NCBI GenBank assembly: GCA_947044405.1
Contig: CAMRHE010000332.1
Coordinates: 1,914,001-1,978,000, forward strand
Reading direction: 5' to 3'
DNA: 64,000 bases
DNA from: Leptodactylus fallax
Lineage: Eukaryota; Chordata; Amphibia; Anura; Leptodactylidae
Every line of letters starts with the position of its first letter. The first letter of the stretch is position 1. A program made the translations under genes and the position numbers. Positions 51,336-64,000 of the stretch are shown in pieces. The notes beneath the pieces are model-generated. The model was given only the letters and a program-made list of their open reading frames with translations, searched no databases and was not told the DNA's origin.

Positions 51336-54300
51336 GAAGGGAGTGTGTCACCAGAATCCAGTATATCACCCCAGCCCTGCAGATAGATAGGTTAGGGTCA
51401 CCAGAACCAGCATATCACCCCAGCCCTGCAGATAGATAGGTTATAGTCACCAGAACCAGCATATCACCCCAGCCCTGCAGATAGATAGGTTAGTGTCACC
51501 AGAACCAGCATATCACACCAGCCCTGCAGATAGATAGGTTAGTGTCACCAGACCCCAGCATATCACCCCAGCCCTGCAGATAGATAGGTTAGTGTCACCA
51601 GACCCAGCATATCACCCAGCCCTGCAGATAGATAGGTTAGTGTTACCAGAACCAGCATATCACCCCAGCCCTGCAGATAGATAGGTTAGTGTCACCAGAA
51701 TCCAGTATATCACCCAGCCCTGCAGATAGATAGATTAGTGTCACCAGAACCAGCATATCACCCCAGCCCTGCAGATAGATAGGTTAGTGTCACCAGAACC
51801 AGCATATCACTCCAGCCCTGCAGATAGATAGGTTAGTGTCACCAGACCCAGCATATCACCCCAGCCCTGCAGATAGATAGGTTAGTGTCACCATAACCAG
51901 CATATCACCCCAGCCCTGCAGATAGATAGGTTAGTGTCACCAGAATCCAGTATATCACCCAGCCCTTCAGATAGATAGGTTAGTGTCACCAGAACCAGCA
52001 TATCACCCCAGCCCTGCAGATAGATAGGTTAGTGTCACCAGAACCAGCATATCACCCCAGCCCTGCAGATAGATAGGTTAGTGTCACCAGAACCAGCATA
52101 TCACCCCAGCCCTGCAGATAGATAGGTTAGTGTCACTAGAATCCAGTATATCACCCCAGTCCTGCAGATAGATAGGTTAGTGTCACCAGAACCAGCATAT
52201 CACCCCAGCCCGGCAGATAGGTTAGTGTCACCAGACCCAGTATATCACCCCACCCTGCAGATAGATAGGTTAGTGTCACCAGAATCCAGTATATCACCCA
52301 GCCCTGCAGGTAGATAGGTTAGTGTCACCAGACCCAGCATATCACCCCAGCCCTGCAGATAGATAGGTTAGTGTCACCAGACCCAGCATATCACCTCAGC
52401 CCTGCAGATAGATAGGTTAGTGTCACCAGAATCCAGTATATCACCCCAGCCCTGCAGGTAGATAGGTTAGTGTCACCAGACCCAGCATATCACCCCAGCC
52501 CTGCAGATAGATAGGTTAGTGTCACCAGAATCCAGTATATCACCCCAGCCCTGCAGATAGATAGGTTAGTGTCACCAGACCCAGCATATCACCCCAGCCC
52601 TGCAGATAGATAGGTTAGTGTCACCAGAACCAGCATATCACCCCAGCCCTGCAGATAAATAAGTTAGTGTCACCATAATCCAGTATATCACCCCAGCCCT
52701 GCAGATAGATAGGTTAGTGTCACCAGAACCAGCATATCACCCCAGCCCTGCAGATAGATAGGTTAGGGTCACCAGAATCCAGTATATCACCCCAGCCCTG
52801 CAGATAGATAGGTTAGTGTCACCAGACCCCAGCATATCACCCCAGCCCTGCAGATAGATAGGTTAGTGTCACCAGAACCAGCATATCACCCCAGCCCTGC
52901 AGATAGATAGGTTAGTGTCACCAGAACCAGCATATCACCCCAGCCCTGCAGATAGATAGGTTAGTGTCACCAGAATCCAGTATATCACCCCAGCCCTGCA
53001 GATAGATAGGTTAGTGTCACCAGAATCCAGTATATCACCCCAGCCCTGCAGATAGATAGGTTAGTGTCACCAGACCCAGCATATCACCCCAGCCCTGCAG
53101 ATAGATAGGTTAGTGTCACCAGAACCAGCATATCACCCCAGCCCTGCAGATAAATAGGTTAGTGTCACCAGAATCCAGTATATCACCCCAGACCTGCAGA
53201 TAGATAGGTTAGTGTCACCAGACCCAGCATATCACCCCAGCCCTGCAGATAGATAGGCTAGTGTCACCAGATCCAGCATATCACCCCAGCCCTGCAGATA
53301 GATAGGTTAGTGTCACCAGACCCAGCATATCACCCCAGCCCTGCAGATAGATAGGTTAGTGTCACCAGAACCAGCAGATCACCCCAGCCCTGCAGATAGA
53401 TAGGTTAGTGTCACCAGAACCAGCATATCAGCCCAGCCCTGCAGATAGATAGCTTATTGTCACCAGAACCAGCATATCACCCCAGCCCTGCAGATAGATA
53501 GGTTAGTGTCACCAGAACCAGCATATCACCCCAGCCCTGCAGATAGATAGGTTAGTGTCACCAGACCCCAGCATATCACCCCAGCCCTTCAGATAGATAG
53601 GTTAGTGTCACCAGAACCAGCATATCACCCCAGCCCTGCAGATAGATAGGTTAGGGTCACCAGAATCCAGTATATCACCCCAGCCCTGCAGATAGATAGG
53701 TTAGTGTCACCAGACCCCAGCATATCACCCCAGCCCTGCAGATAGATAGGTTAGTGTCACCAGAACCAGCATATCACCCCAGCCCTGCAGATAGATAGGT
53801 TAGTGTCACCAGAACCAGCATATCACCCCAGCCCTGCAGATAGATAGGTTAGTGTCACCAGAATCCAGTATATCACCCCAGACCTGCAGATAGATAGGTT
53901 AGTGTCACCAGACCCAGCATATCACCCCAGCCCTGCAGATAGATAGGTTAGTGTCACCAGAATCCAGTATATCACCCCAGCCCTGCAGATAGATAGGTTA
54001 GTGTCACCAGACCCAGCATATCACCCCAGCCTGCAGATAGATAGGTTAGTGTCACCAGAACCAGCATATCACCCCAGCCCTGCAGATAAATAGGTTAGTG
54101 TCACCATAATCCAGTATATCACCCCAGCCCTGCAGATAGATAGGTTAGTGTCACCAGAACCAGCATATCACCCCAGCCCTGCAGATAGATAGGTTAGTGT
54201 CACCAGAATCCAGTATATCACCCCAGCCCTGCAGATAGATAGGTTAGTGTCACCAGACCCAGCATATCACCCCAGCCCTGCAGATAGATAGGTTAGTGTC

Positions 54301-57300
54301 ACCAGATCCAGCATATCACCCCAGCCCTTGCAGATAGATAGGTTAGTGTCACCAGACCCAGCATATCACCCCAGCCCTGCAGATAGATAGGTTAGTGTCA
54401 CCAGAACCAGCATATCACCCCAGCCCTGCAGATAGATAGGTTAGTGTCACCAGAACCAGCATATCACCCCAGCCCTGCAGATAGATAGGTTAGTGTCACC
54501 AGAACCAGCATATCACCCCAGCCCTGCAGATAGATAGGTTAGTGTCACCAGAACCAGCATATCACCCCAGCCCTGCAGATAGATAGGTTAGTGTCACCAG
54601 ACCCCAGCATATCACCCCAGCCCTGCAGATAGATAGGTTAGTGTCACCAGAACCAGCATATCACCCCAGCCCTGCAGATAGATAGGTTAGTGTCACCAGA
54701 ACCAGCATATCACCCCAGCCCTGCAGATAGATAGGTTAGTGTCACCAGAATCCAGCATATCACCCCAGCCCTGCAGATAGATAGGTTAGTGTCACCAGAA
54801 CCAGCATATCACCCCAGCCCTGCAGATAGATAGGTTAGTGTCACCAGAATCCAGCATATCACCCCAGCCCTGCAGATAGATAGGTTAGTGTCACCAGAAC
54901 CAGCATATCACCCCAGCCCTGCAGATAGATAGGTTAGTGTCACCAGAACCAGCATATCACCCCAGCCCTGCAGATAGATAGGTTAGTGTCACCAGAATCC
55001 AGCATATCACCCCAGCCCTGCAGATAGATAGGTTACTGTCACCAGAACCAGCATATCACCCCAGCCCTGCAGATAGATAGGTTACTGTCACCAGAACCAG
55101 CATATCACCCCAGCCCTGCAGATAGATAGGTTAGTGTCACCAGAACCAGCATATCACCCCAGCCCTGCAGATAGATAGGTTAGTGTCACCAGAATCCAGC
55201 ATATCACCCCAGCCCTGCAGATAGATAGGTTAGTGTCACCAGACCCAGCATATCACCCCAGCCCTGCAGATAGATAGGTTAGTGTCACCAGACCCAGCAT
55301 ATCACCCCAGCCCTGCAGATAGATAGGTTAGTGTCACCAGAACCAGCATATCACCCCAGCCCTGCAGGTAGATAGGTTAGTGTCACCAGACCCAGCATAT
55401 CACCCCAGCCCTGCAGATAGATAGGTTAGTGTCACCAGAACCAGCATATCACCCCAGCCCTGCAGATAGATAGGTTAGTGTCACCAGAACCAGCATATCA
55501 CCCCAGCCCTGCAGATAGATAGGTTAGTGTCACCAGAATCCAGCATATCACCCCAGCCCTGCAGATAGATAGGTTAGTGTCACCAGAACCAGCATATCAC
55601 CCCAGCCCTGCAGATAGATAGGTTAGTGTCACCAGAACCAGCATATCACCCCAGCCCTGCAGATAGATAGGTTAGTGTCACCAGACCCAGCATATCACCC
55701 CAGCCCTGCAGATAGATAGGTTAGTGTCACCAGAATCCAGCATATCACCCCAGCCCTGCAGATAGATAGGTTAGTGTCACCAGACCCAGCATATCACCCC
55801 AGCCCTGCAGATAGATAGGTTAGTGTCACCAGAACCAGCATATCACCCCAGCCCTGCAGATAGATAGGTTAGTGTCACCAGAACCAGCATATCACCCCAG
55901 CCCTGCAGATAGATAGGTTAGTGTCACCAGAATCCAGCATATCACCCCAGCCCTGCAGATAGATAGGTTAGTGTCACCAGAACCAGCATATCACCCCAGC
56001 CCTGCAGATAGATAGGTTAGTGTCACCAGAACCAGCATATCACCCCAGCCCTGCAGATAGATAGGTTAGTGTCACCAGAACCAGCATATCACCCCAGCCC
56101 TGCAGATAGATAGGTTAGTGTCACCAGAACCAGCGTATATCACCCCAGCCCTGCAGATAGATAGGTTAGTGTCACCAGAACCAGCATATCACCCCAGCCC
56201 TGCAGATAGATAGGTTAGTGTCACCAGACCCAGCATATCACCCCAGCCCTGCAGATAGATAGGTTAGTGTCACCAGAATCCAGCATATCACCCCAGCCCT
56301 GCAGATAGATAGGTTAGTGTCACCAGACCCAGCATATCACCCCAGCCCTGCAGATAGATAGGTTAGTGTCACCAGACCCAGCATATCACCCCAGCCCTGC
56401 AGATAGATAGGTTAGTGTCACCAGAATCCAGCATATCACCCCAGCCCTGCAGATAGATAGGTTAGTGTCACCAGACCCAGCATATCACCCCAGCCCTGCA
56501 GATAGATAGGTTAGTGTCACCAGAATCCAGCATATCACCCCAGCCCTGCAGATAGATAGGTTAGTGTCACCAGAACCAGCATATCACCCCAGCCCTGCAG
56601 ATAGATAGGTTAGTGTCACCAGAACCAGCATATCACCCCAGCCCTGCAGATAGATAGGTTAGTGTCACCAGAATCCAGCATATCACCCCAGCCCTGCAGA
56701 TAGATAGGTTAGTGTCACCAGAACCAGCATATCACCCCAGCCCTGCAGATAGATAGGTTAGTGTCACCAGAACCAGCATATCACCCCAGCCCTGCAGATA
56801 GATAGGTTAGTGTCACCAGAACCAGCATATCACCCCAGCCCTGCAGATAGATAGGTTAGTGTCACCAGAACCAGCATATCACCCCAGCCCTGCAGATAGA
56901 TAGGTTAGTGTCACCAGAACCAGCATATCACCCCAGCCCTGCAGATAGATAGGTTAGTGTCACCAGAATCCAGCATATCACCCCAGCCCTGCAGATAGAT
57001 AGGTTAGTGTCACCAGAATCCAGCATATCACCCCAGCCCTGCAGATAGATAGGTTAGTGTCACCAGACCCAGCATATCACCCCAGCCCTGCAGATAGATA
57101 GGTTAGTGTCACCAGAACCAGCATATCACCCCAGCCCTGCAGATAGATAGGTTAGTGTCACCAGAATCCAGCATATCACCCCAGCCCTGCAGATAGATAG
57201 GTTAGTGTCACCAGACCCAGCATATCACCCCAGCCCTGCAGATAGATAGGTTAGTGTCACCAGATCCAGCATATCACCCCAGCCCTGCAGATAGATAGGT

Positions 57301-60300
57301 TAGTGTCACCAGACCCAGCATATCACCCCAGCCCTGCAGATAGATAGGTTAGTGTCACCAGAACCAGCAGATCACCCCAGCCCTGCAGATAGATAGGTTA
57401 GTGTCACCAGAACCAGCATATCACCCCAGCCCTGCAGATAGATAGGTTAGTGTCACCAGAACCAGCATATCACCCCAGCCCTGCAGATAGATAGGTTAGT
57501 GTCACCAGAACCAGCATATCACCCCAGCCCTGCAGATAGATAGGTTAGTGTCACCAGACCCCAGCATATCACCCCAGCCCTGCAGATAGATAGGTTAGTG
57601 TCACCAGAACCAGCATATCACCCCAGCCCTGCAGATAGATAGGTTAGGGTCACCAGAATCCAGCATATCACCCCAGCCCTGCAGATAGATAGGTTAGTGT
57701 CACCAGACCCCAGCATATCACCCCAGCCCTGCAGATAGATAGGTTAGTGTCACCAGAACCAGCATATCACCCCAGCCCTGCAGATAGATAGGTTAGTGTC
57801 ACCAGAACCAGCATATCACCCCAGCCCTGCAGATAGATAGGTTAGTGTCACCAGAATCCAGTATATCACCCCAGCCCTGCAGATAGATAGGTTAGTGTCA
57901 CCAGACCCAGCATATCACCCCAGCCCTGCAGATAGATAGGTTAGTGTCACCAGAATCCAGCATATCACCCCAGCCCTGCAGATAGATAGGTTAGTGTCAC
58001 CAGACCCAGCATATCACCCCAGCCCTGCAGATAGATAGGTTAGTGTCACCAGAACCAGCATATCACCCCAGCCCTGCAGATAGATAGGTTAGTGTCACCA
58101 GAATCCAGCATATCACCCCAGCCCTGCAGATAGATAGGTTAGTGTCACCAGAACCAGCATATCACCCCAGCCCTGCAGATAGATAGGTTAGTGTCACCAG
58201 AATCCAGCATATCACCCCAGCCCTGCAGATAGATAGGTTAGTGTCACCAGACCCAGCATATCACCCCAGCCCTGCAGATAGATAGGTTAGTGTCACCAGA
58301 TCCAGCATATCACCCCAGCCCTGCAGATAGATAGGTTAGTGTCACCAGACCCAGCATATCACCCCAGCCCTGCAGATAGATAGGTTAGTGTCACCAGAAC
58401 CAGCATATCACCCCAGCCCTGCAGATAGATAGGTTAGTGTCACCAGAACCAGCATATCACCCCAGCCCTGCAGATAGATAGGTTAGTGTCACCAGAACCA
58501 GCATATCACCCCAGCCCTGCAGATAGATAGGTTAGTGTCACCAGAACCAGCATATCACCCCAGCCCTGCAGATAGATAGGTTAGTGTCACCAGACCCCAG
58601 CATATCACCCCAGCCCTGCAGATAGATAGGTTAGTGTCACCAGAACCAGCATATCACCCCAGCCCTGCAGATAGATAGGTTAGTGTCACCAGAATCCAGC
58701 ATATCACCCCAGCCCTGCAGATAGATAGGTTAGTGTCACCAGACCCCAGCATATCACCCCAGCCCTGCAGATAGATAGGTTAGTGTCACCAGAACCAGCA
58801 TATCACCCCAGCCCTGCAGATAGATAGGTTAGTGTCACCAGAATCCAGCATATCACCCCAGCCCTGCAGATAGATAGGTTAGTGTCACCAGACCCAGCAT
58901 ATCACCCCAGCCCTGCAGATAGATAGGTTAGTGTCACCAGATCCAGCATATCACCCCAGCCCTGCAGATAGATAGGTTAGTGTCACCAGAACCCAGCATA
59001 TCACCCCAGCCCTGCAGATAGATAGGTTAGTGTCACCAGAACCAGCATATCACCCCAGCCCTGCAGATAGATAGGTTAGTGTCACCAGAACCAGCATATC
59101 ACCCCAGCCCTGCAGATAGATAGGTTATTGTCACCAGAACCAGCATATCACCCCAGCCCTGCAGATAGATAGGTTAGTGTCACCAGAACCAGCATATCAC
59201 CCCAGCCCTGCAGATAGATAGGTTAGTGTCACCAGACCCCAGCATATCACCCCAGCCCTGCAGATAGATAGGTTAGTGTCACCAGAACCAGCATATCACC
59301 CCAGCCCTGCAGATAGATAGGTTAGTGTCACCAGAATCCAGCATATCACCCCAGCCCTGCAGATAGATAGGTTAGTGTCACCAGACCCCAGCATATCACC
59401 CCAGCCCTGCAGATAGATAGGTTAGTGTCACCAGAACCAGCATATCACCCCAGCCCTGCAGATAGATAGGTTAGTGTCACCAGAACCAGCATATCACCCC
59501 AGCCCTGCAGATAGATAGGTTAGTGTCACCAGAATCCAGCATATCACCCCAGCCCTGCAGATAGATAGGTTAGTGTCACCAGAACCAGCATATCACCCCA
59601 GCCCTGCAGATAGATAGGTTAGTGTCACCAGATCCAGCATATCACCCCAGCCCTGCAGATAGATAGGTTAGTGTCACCAGAACCAGCATATCACCCCAGC
59701 CCTGCAGATAGATAGGTTAGTGTCACCAGAACCAGCATATCACCCCAGCCCTGCAGATAGATAGGTTAGTGTCACCAGAACCAGCATATCACCCCAGCCC
59801 TGCAGATAGATAGGTTAGTGTCACCAGAACCAGCATATCACCCCAGCCCTGCAGATAGATAGGTTAGTGTCACCAGACCCCAGCATATCACCCCAGCCCT
59901 GCAGATAGATAGGTTAGTGTCACCAGAACCAGCATATCACCCCAGCCCTGCAGATAGATAGGTTAGTGTCACCAGAACCAGCATATCACCCCAGCCCTGC
60001 AGATAGATAGGTTAGTGTCACCAGAATCCAGCATATCACCCCAGCCCTGCAGATAGATAGGTTAGTGTCACCAGAACCAGCATATCACCCCAGCCCTGCA
60101 GATAGATAGGTTAGTGTCACCAGAATCCAGCATATCACCCCAGCCCTGCAGATAGATAGGTTAGTGTCACCAGAACCAGCATATCACCCCAGCCCTGCAG
60201 ATAGATAGGTTAGTGTCACCAGAACCAGCATATCACCCCAGCCCTGCAGATAGATAGGTTAGTGTCACCAGAACCAGCATATCACCCCAGCCCTGCAGAT

Positions 60301-63300
60301 AGATAGGTTAGTGTCACCAGACCCCAGCATATCACCCCAGCCCTGCAGATAGATAGGTTAGTGTCACCAGAACCAGCATATCACCCCAGCCCTGCAGATA
60401 GATAGGTTAGTGTCACCAGAATCCAGCATATCACCCCAGCCCTGCAGATAGATAGGTTAGTGTCACCAGACCCCAGCATATCACCCCAGCCCTGCAGATA
60501 GATAGGTTAGTGTCACCAGAACCAGCATATCACCCCAGCCCTGCAGATAGATAGGTTAGTGTCACCAGAACCAGCATATCACCCCAGCCCTGCAGATAGA
60601 TAGGTTAGTGTCACCAGAATCCAGCATATCACCCCAGCCCTGCAGATAGATAGGTTAGTGTCACCAGACCCAGCATATCACCCCAGCCCTGCAGATAGAT
60701 AGGTTAGTGTCACCAGATCCAGCATATCACCCCAGCCCTGCAGATAGATAGGTTAGTGTCACCAGAACCAGCATATCACCCCAGCCCTGCAGATAGATAG
60801 GTTAGTGTCACCAGAACCAGCATATCACCCCAGCCCTGCAGATAGATAGGTTAGTGTCACCAGAACCAGCATATCACCCCAGCCCTGCAGATAGATAGGT
60901 TAGTGTCACCAGAACCAGCATATCACCCCAGCCCTGCAGATAGATAGGTTAGTGTCACCAGACCCCAGCATATCACCCCAGCCCTGCAGATAGATAGGTT
61001 AGTGTCACCAGAACCAGCATATCACCCCAGCCCTGCAGATAGATAGGTTAGTGTCACCAGAACCAGCATATCACCCCAGCCCTGCAGATAGATAGGTTAG
61101 TGTCACCAGAATCCAGCATATCACCCCAGCCCTGCAGATAGATAGGTTAGTGTCACCAGAACCAGCATATCACCCCAGCCCTGCAGATAGATAGGTTAGT
61201 GTCACCAGAATCCAGCATATCACCCCAGCCCTGCAGATAGATAGGTTAGTGTCACCAGAACCAGCATATCACCCCAGCCCTGCAGATAGATAGGTTAGTG
61301 TCACCAGAACCAGCATATCACCCCAGCCCTGCAGATAGATAGGTTAGTGTCACCAGAATCCAGCATATCACCCCAGCCCTGCAGATAGATAGGTTAGTGT
61401 CACCAGAACCAGCATATCACCCCAGCCCTGCAGATAGATAGGTTAGTGTCACCAGAACCAGCATATCACCCCAGCCCTGCAGATAGATAGGTTAGTGTCA
61501 CCAGAACCAGCATATCACCCCAGCCCTGCAGATAGATAGGTTAGTGTCACCAGAATCCAGCATATCACCCCAGCCCTGCAGATAGATAGGTTAGTGTCAC
61601 CAGACCCAGCATATCACCCCAGCCCTGCAGATAGATAGGTTAGTGTCACCAGACCCAGCATATCACCCCAGCCCTGCAGATAGATAGGTTAGTGTCACCA
61701 GAATCCAGTATATCACCCCAGCCCTGCAGATAGATAGGTTAGTGTCACCAGACCCAGCATATCACCCCAGCCCTGCAGATAGATAGGTTAGTGTCACCAG
61801 AACCAGCATATCACCCCAGCCCTGCAGATAGATAGGTTAGTGTCACCAGAACCAGCATATCACCCCAGCCCTGCAGATAGATAGGTTAGTGTCACCAGAA
61901 TCCAGCATATCACCCCAGCCCTGCAGATAGATAGGTTAGTGTCACCAGAATCCAGCATATCACCCCAGCCCTGCAGATAGATAGGTTAGTGTCACCAGAC
62001 CCAGCATATCACCCCAGCCCTGCAGATAGATAGGTTAGTGTCACCAGATCCAGCATATCACCCCAGCCCTGCAGATAGATAGGTTAGTGTCACCAGACCC
62101 AGCATATCACCCCAGCCCTGCAGATAGATAGGTTAGTGTCACCAGAACCAGCATATCACCCCAGCCCTGCAGATAGATAGGTTAGTGTCACCAGAACCAG
62201 CATATCACCCCAGCCCTGCAGATAGATAGGTTAGTGTCACCAGAACCAGCATATCACCCCAGCCCTGCAGATAGATAGGTTAGTGTCACCAGAACCAGCA
62301 TATCACCCCAGCCCTGCAGATAGATAGGTTAGTGTCACCAGAATCCAGCATATCACCCCAGCCCTGCAGATAGATAGGTTAGTGTCACCAGAACCAGCAT
62401 ATCACCCCAGCCCTGCAGATAGATAGGTTAGTGTCACCAGAACCAGCATATCACCCCAGCCCTGCAGATAGATAGGTTAGTGTCACCAGAACCAGCATAT
62501 CACCCCAGCCCTGCAGATAGATAGGTTAGTGTCACCAGAATCCAGCATATCACCCCAGCCCTGCAGATAGATAGGTTAGTGTCACCAGAACCAGCATATC
62601 ACCCCAGCCCTGCAGATAGATAGGTTAGTGTCACCAGAATCCAGTATATCACCCCAGCCCTGCAGATAGATAGGTTAGTGTCACCAGACCCAGCATATCA
62701 CCCCAGCCCTGCAGATAGATAGGTTAGTGTCACCAGATCCAGCATATCACCCCAGCCCTGCAGATAGATAGGTTAGTGTCACCAGAACCAGCATATCACC
62801 CCAGCCCTGCAGATAGATAGGTTAGTGTCACCAGAACCAGCATATCACCCCAGCCCTGCAGATAGATAGGTTATTGTCACCAGAACCAGCATATCACCCC
62901 AGCCCTGCAGATAGATAGGTTAGTGTCACCAGAACCAGCATATCACCCCAGCCCTGCAGATAGATAGGTTAGTGTCACCAGACCCCAGCATATCACCCCA
63001 GCCCTGCAGATAGATAGGTTAGTGTCACCAGAACCAGCATATCACCCCAGCCCTGCAGATAGATAGGTTAGTGTCACCAGAACCAGCATATCACCCCAGC
63101 CCTGCAGATAGATAGGTTAGTGTCACCAGAATCCAGCATATCACCCCAGCCCTGCAGATAGATAGGTTAGTGTCACCAGAACCAGCATATCACCCCAGCC
63201 CTGCAGATAGATAGGTTAGTGTCACCATAATCCAGCATATCACCCCAGCCCTGCAGATAGATAGGTTAGTGTCACCAGAACCAGCATATCACCCCAGCCC

Positions 63301-64000
63301 TGCAGATAGATAGGTTAGTGTCACCAGAACCAGCATATCACCCCAGCCCTGCAGATAGATAGGTTAGTGTCACCAGAATCCAGCATATCACCCCAGCCCT
63401 GCAGATAGATAGGTTAGTGTCACCAGAACCAGCATATCACCCCAGCCCTGCAGATAGATAGGTTAGTGTCACCAGAACCAGCATATCACCCCAGCCCTGC
63501 AGATAGATAGGTTAGTGTCACCAGAACCAGCATATCACCCCAGCCCTGCAGATAGATAGGTTAGTGTCACCAGAATCCAGCATATCACCCCAGCCCTGCA
63601 GATAGATAGGTTAGTGTCACCAGACCCAGCATATCACCCCAGCCCTGCAGATAGATAGGTTAGTGTCACCAGACCCAGCATATCACCCCAGCCCTGCAGA
63701 TAGATAGGTTAGTGTCACCAGAATCCAGCATATCACCCCAGCCCTGCAGATAGATAGGTTAGTGTCACCAGACCCAGCATATCACCCCAGCCCTGCAGAT
63801 AGATAGGTTAGTGTCACCAGAACCAGCATATCACCCCAGCCCTGCAGATAGATAGGTTAGTGTCACCAGAACCAGCATATCACCCCAGCCCTGCAGATAG
63901 ATAGGTTAGTGTCACCAGAATCCAGCATATCACCCCAGCCCTGCAGATAGATAGGTTAGTGTCACCAGAACCAGCATATCACCCCAGCCCTGCAGATAGA
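51336..64000. repeat. Satellite array of 49-50 bp monomers, at least 12.6 kb
   Basis: About 256 head-to-tail monomers, running off the right edge. Each reads GTGTCACCAGA, a short variable word (ACC, ATCC, CCC, CCCC or TCC), AGCATATCACCCCAGCCC, then TGCAGATAGATAGGTTA. Nearly every monomer has a CTGCAG site. The left 3 kb is more diverse (AGTATATC variants, missing bases); from about 54.7 kb it is very uniform. The first monomer is preceded by AAGGGAGTGTGTCACCAGA, the terminus of the MITE family seen at 32413-32651. No coding capacity. Confidence 0.98.

Noticed and set aside
51336..64000. CRISPR-like regular array
   Set aside because: No unique spacers: the whole 49-50 bp unit repeats, and the context is vertebrate.

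Overview
The window looks like nuclear DNA of a frog, probably a neobatrachian anuran. The main evidence is a tandem cluster of KRAB-type C2H2 zinc-finger genes of the amphibian kind: a KRAB A-box exon, a [19 protein letters not shown] exon and a large terminal finger exon. The interspersed repeats also fit: Tc1-like elements, Tx1/L1-like and L2-like LINEs, a Penelope-like element, hAT MITEs starting TAGAGATGAGCGAAT, and TTAA-flanked elements starting TTAACCCCTTCC. The species is not determined here.

Four paralogous zinc-finger genes (here A to D) lie head-to-tail on the minus strand with a spacing of 13.8 to 14.9 kb: A 3475-7203, B 16988-21039, C 28759-34923 and D 44850-49840. I rebuilt the same six-exon model for each by matching splice sites and phases. 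E1 encodes [23 protein letters not shown] residues, E2 is 60 aa, E3 is the KRAB A box, E4 is a linker containing [14 protein letters not shown]5 is a linker containing [17 protein letters not shown], and E6 holds an acidic tether plus the fingers. Exon lengths E2 to E5 are identical in all four genes (180, 124, 95 and 103 bp) and the reading frame stays open through every junction. Predicted products are B 554 aa (10 fingers), C about 598 aa (12 fingers), D 671 aa (13 finger units, one dead) and A about 495 aa, cut by a frameshift in finger 8 of 11. These should be nuclear DNA-binding repressor-type factors. The KRAB block is nearly identical between copies even in its introns, while the fingers differ.

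The DNA between and within the genes is mostly mobile and repetitive. 0-3.4 kb: 3' part of a Penelope-like element and a hairpin region. 7.2-16.9 kb: a conserved 5' module of gene A, L2 fragments, a 29-bp minisatellite grown from an L2 tail and split by TTAA elements and a near-complete Tc1 element, and one unrecognised ORF. 21-28.7 kb: an L2 fragment with an intact YADD box, a CT-rich minisatellite, a 5' module, a hAT MITE with a perfect 8-bp target duplication, a TTAA element and a Tx1/L1-like LINE. 30.4-32 kb: a dead Tc1 element inside gene C. 35-44.7 kb: a 5' module, a 30-bp minisatellite, a TTAA element, L2 and CR1/Rex-like fragments, and MITEs.

From about 51.34 kb to the window end is one satellite array of 49-50 bp monomers (at least 12.6 kb, about 256 copies). 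Its monomer matches the terminal sequence of a 239-bp TTAA-ended MITE that is also present at 32.4 kb. The array begins with that MITE's terminus and has a higher-order period of 2,020 bp near the right edge. The other notable structure is an exact 71-bp tandem repeat in intron 1 of all four genes (5, 6, 6 and 12 units); every unit carries a copy of the exon-1-type splice donor.
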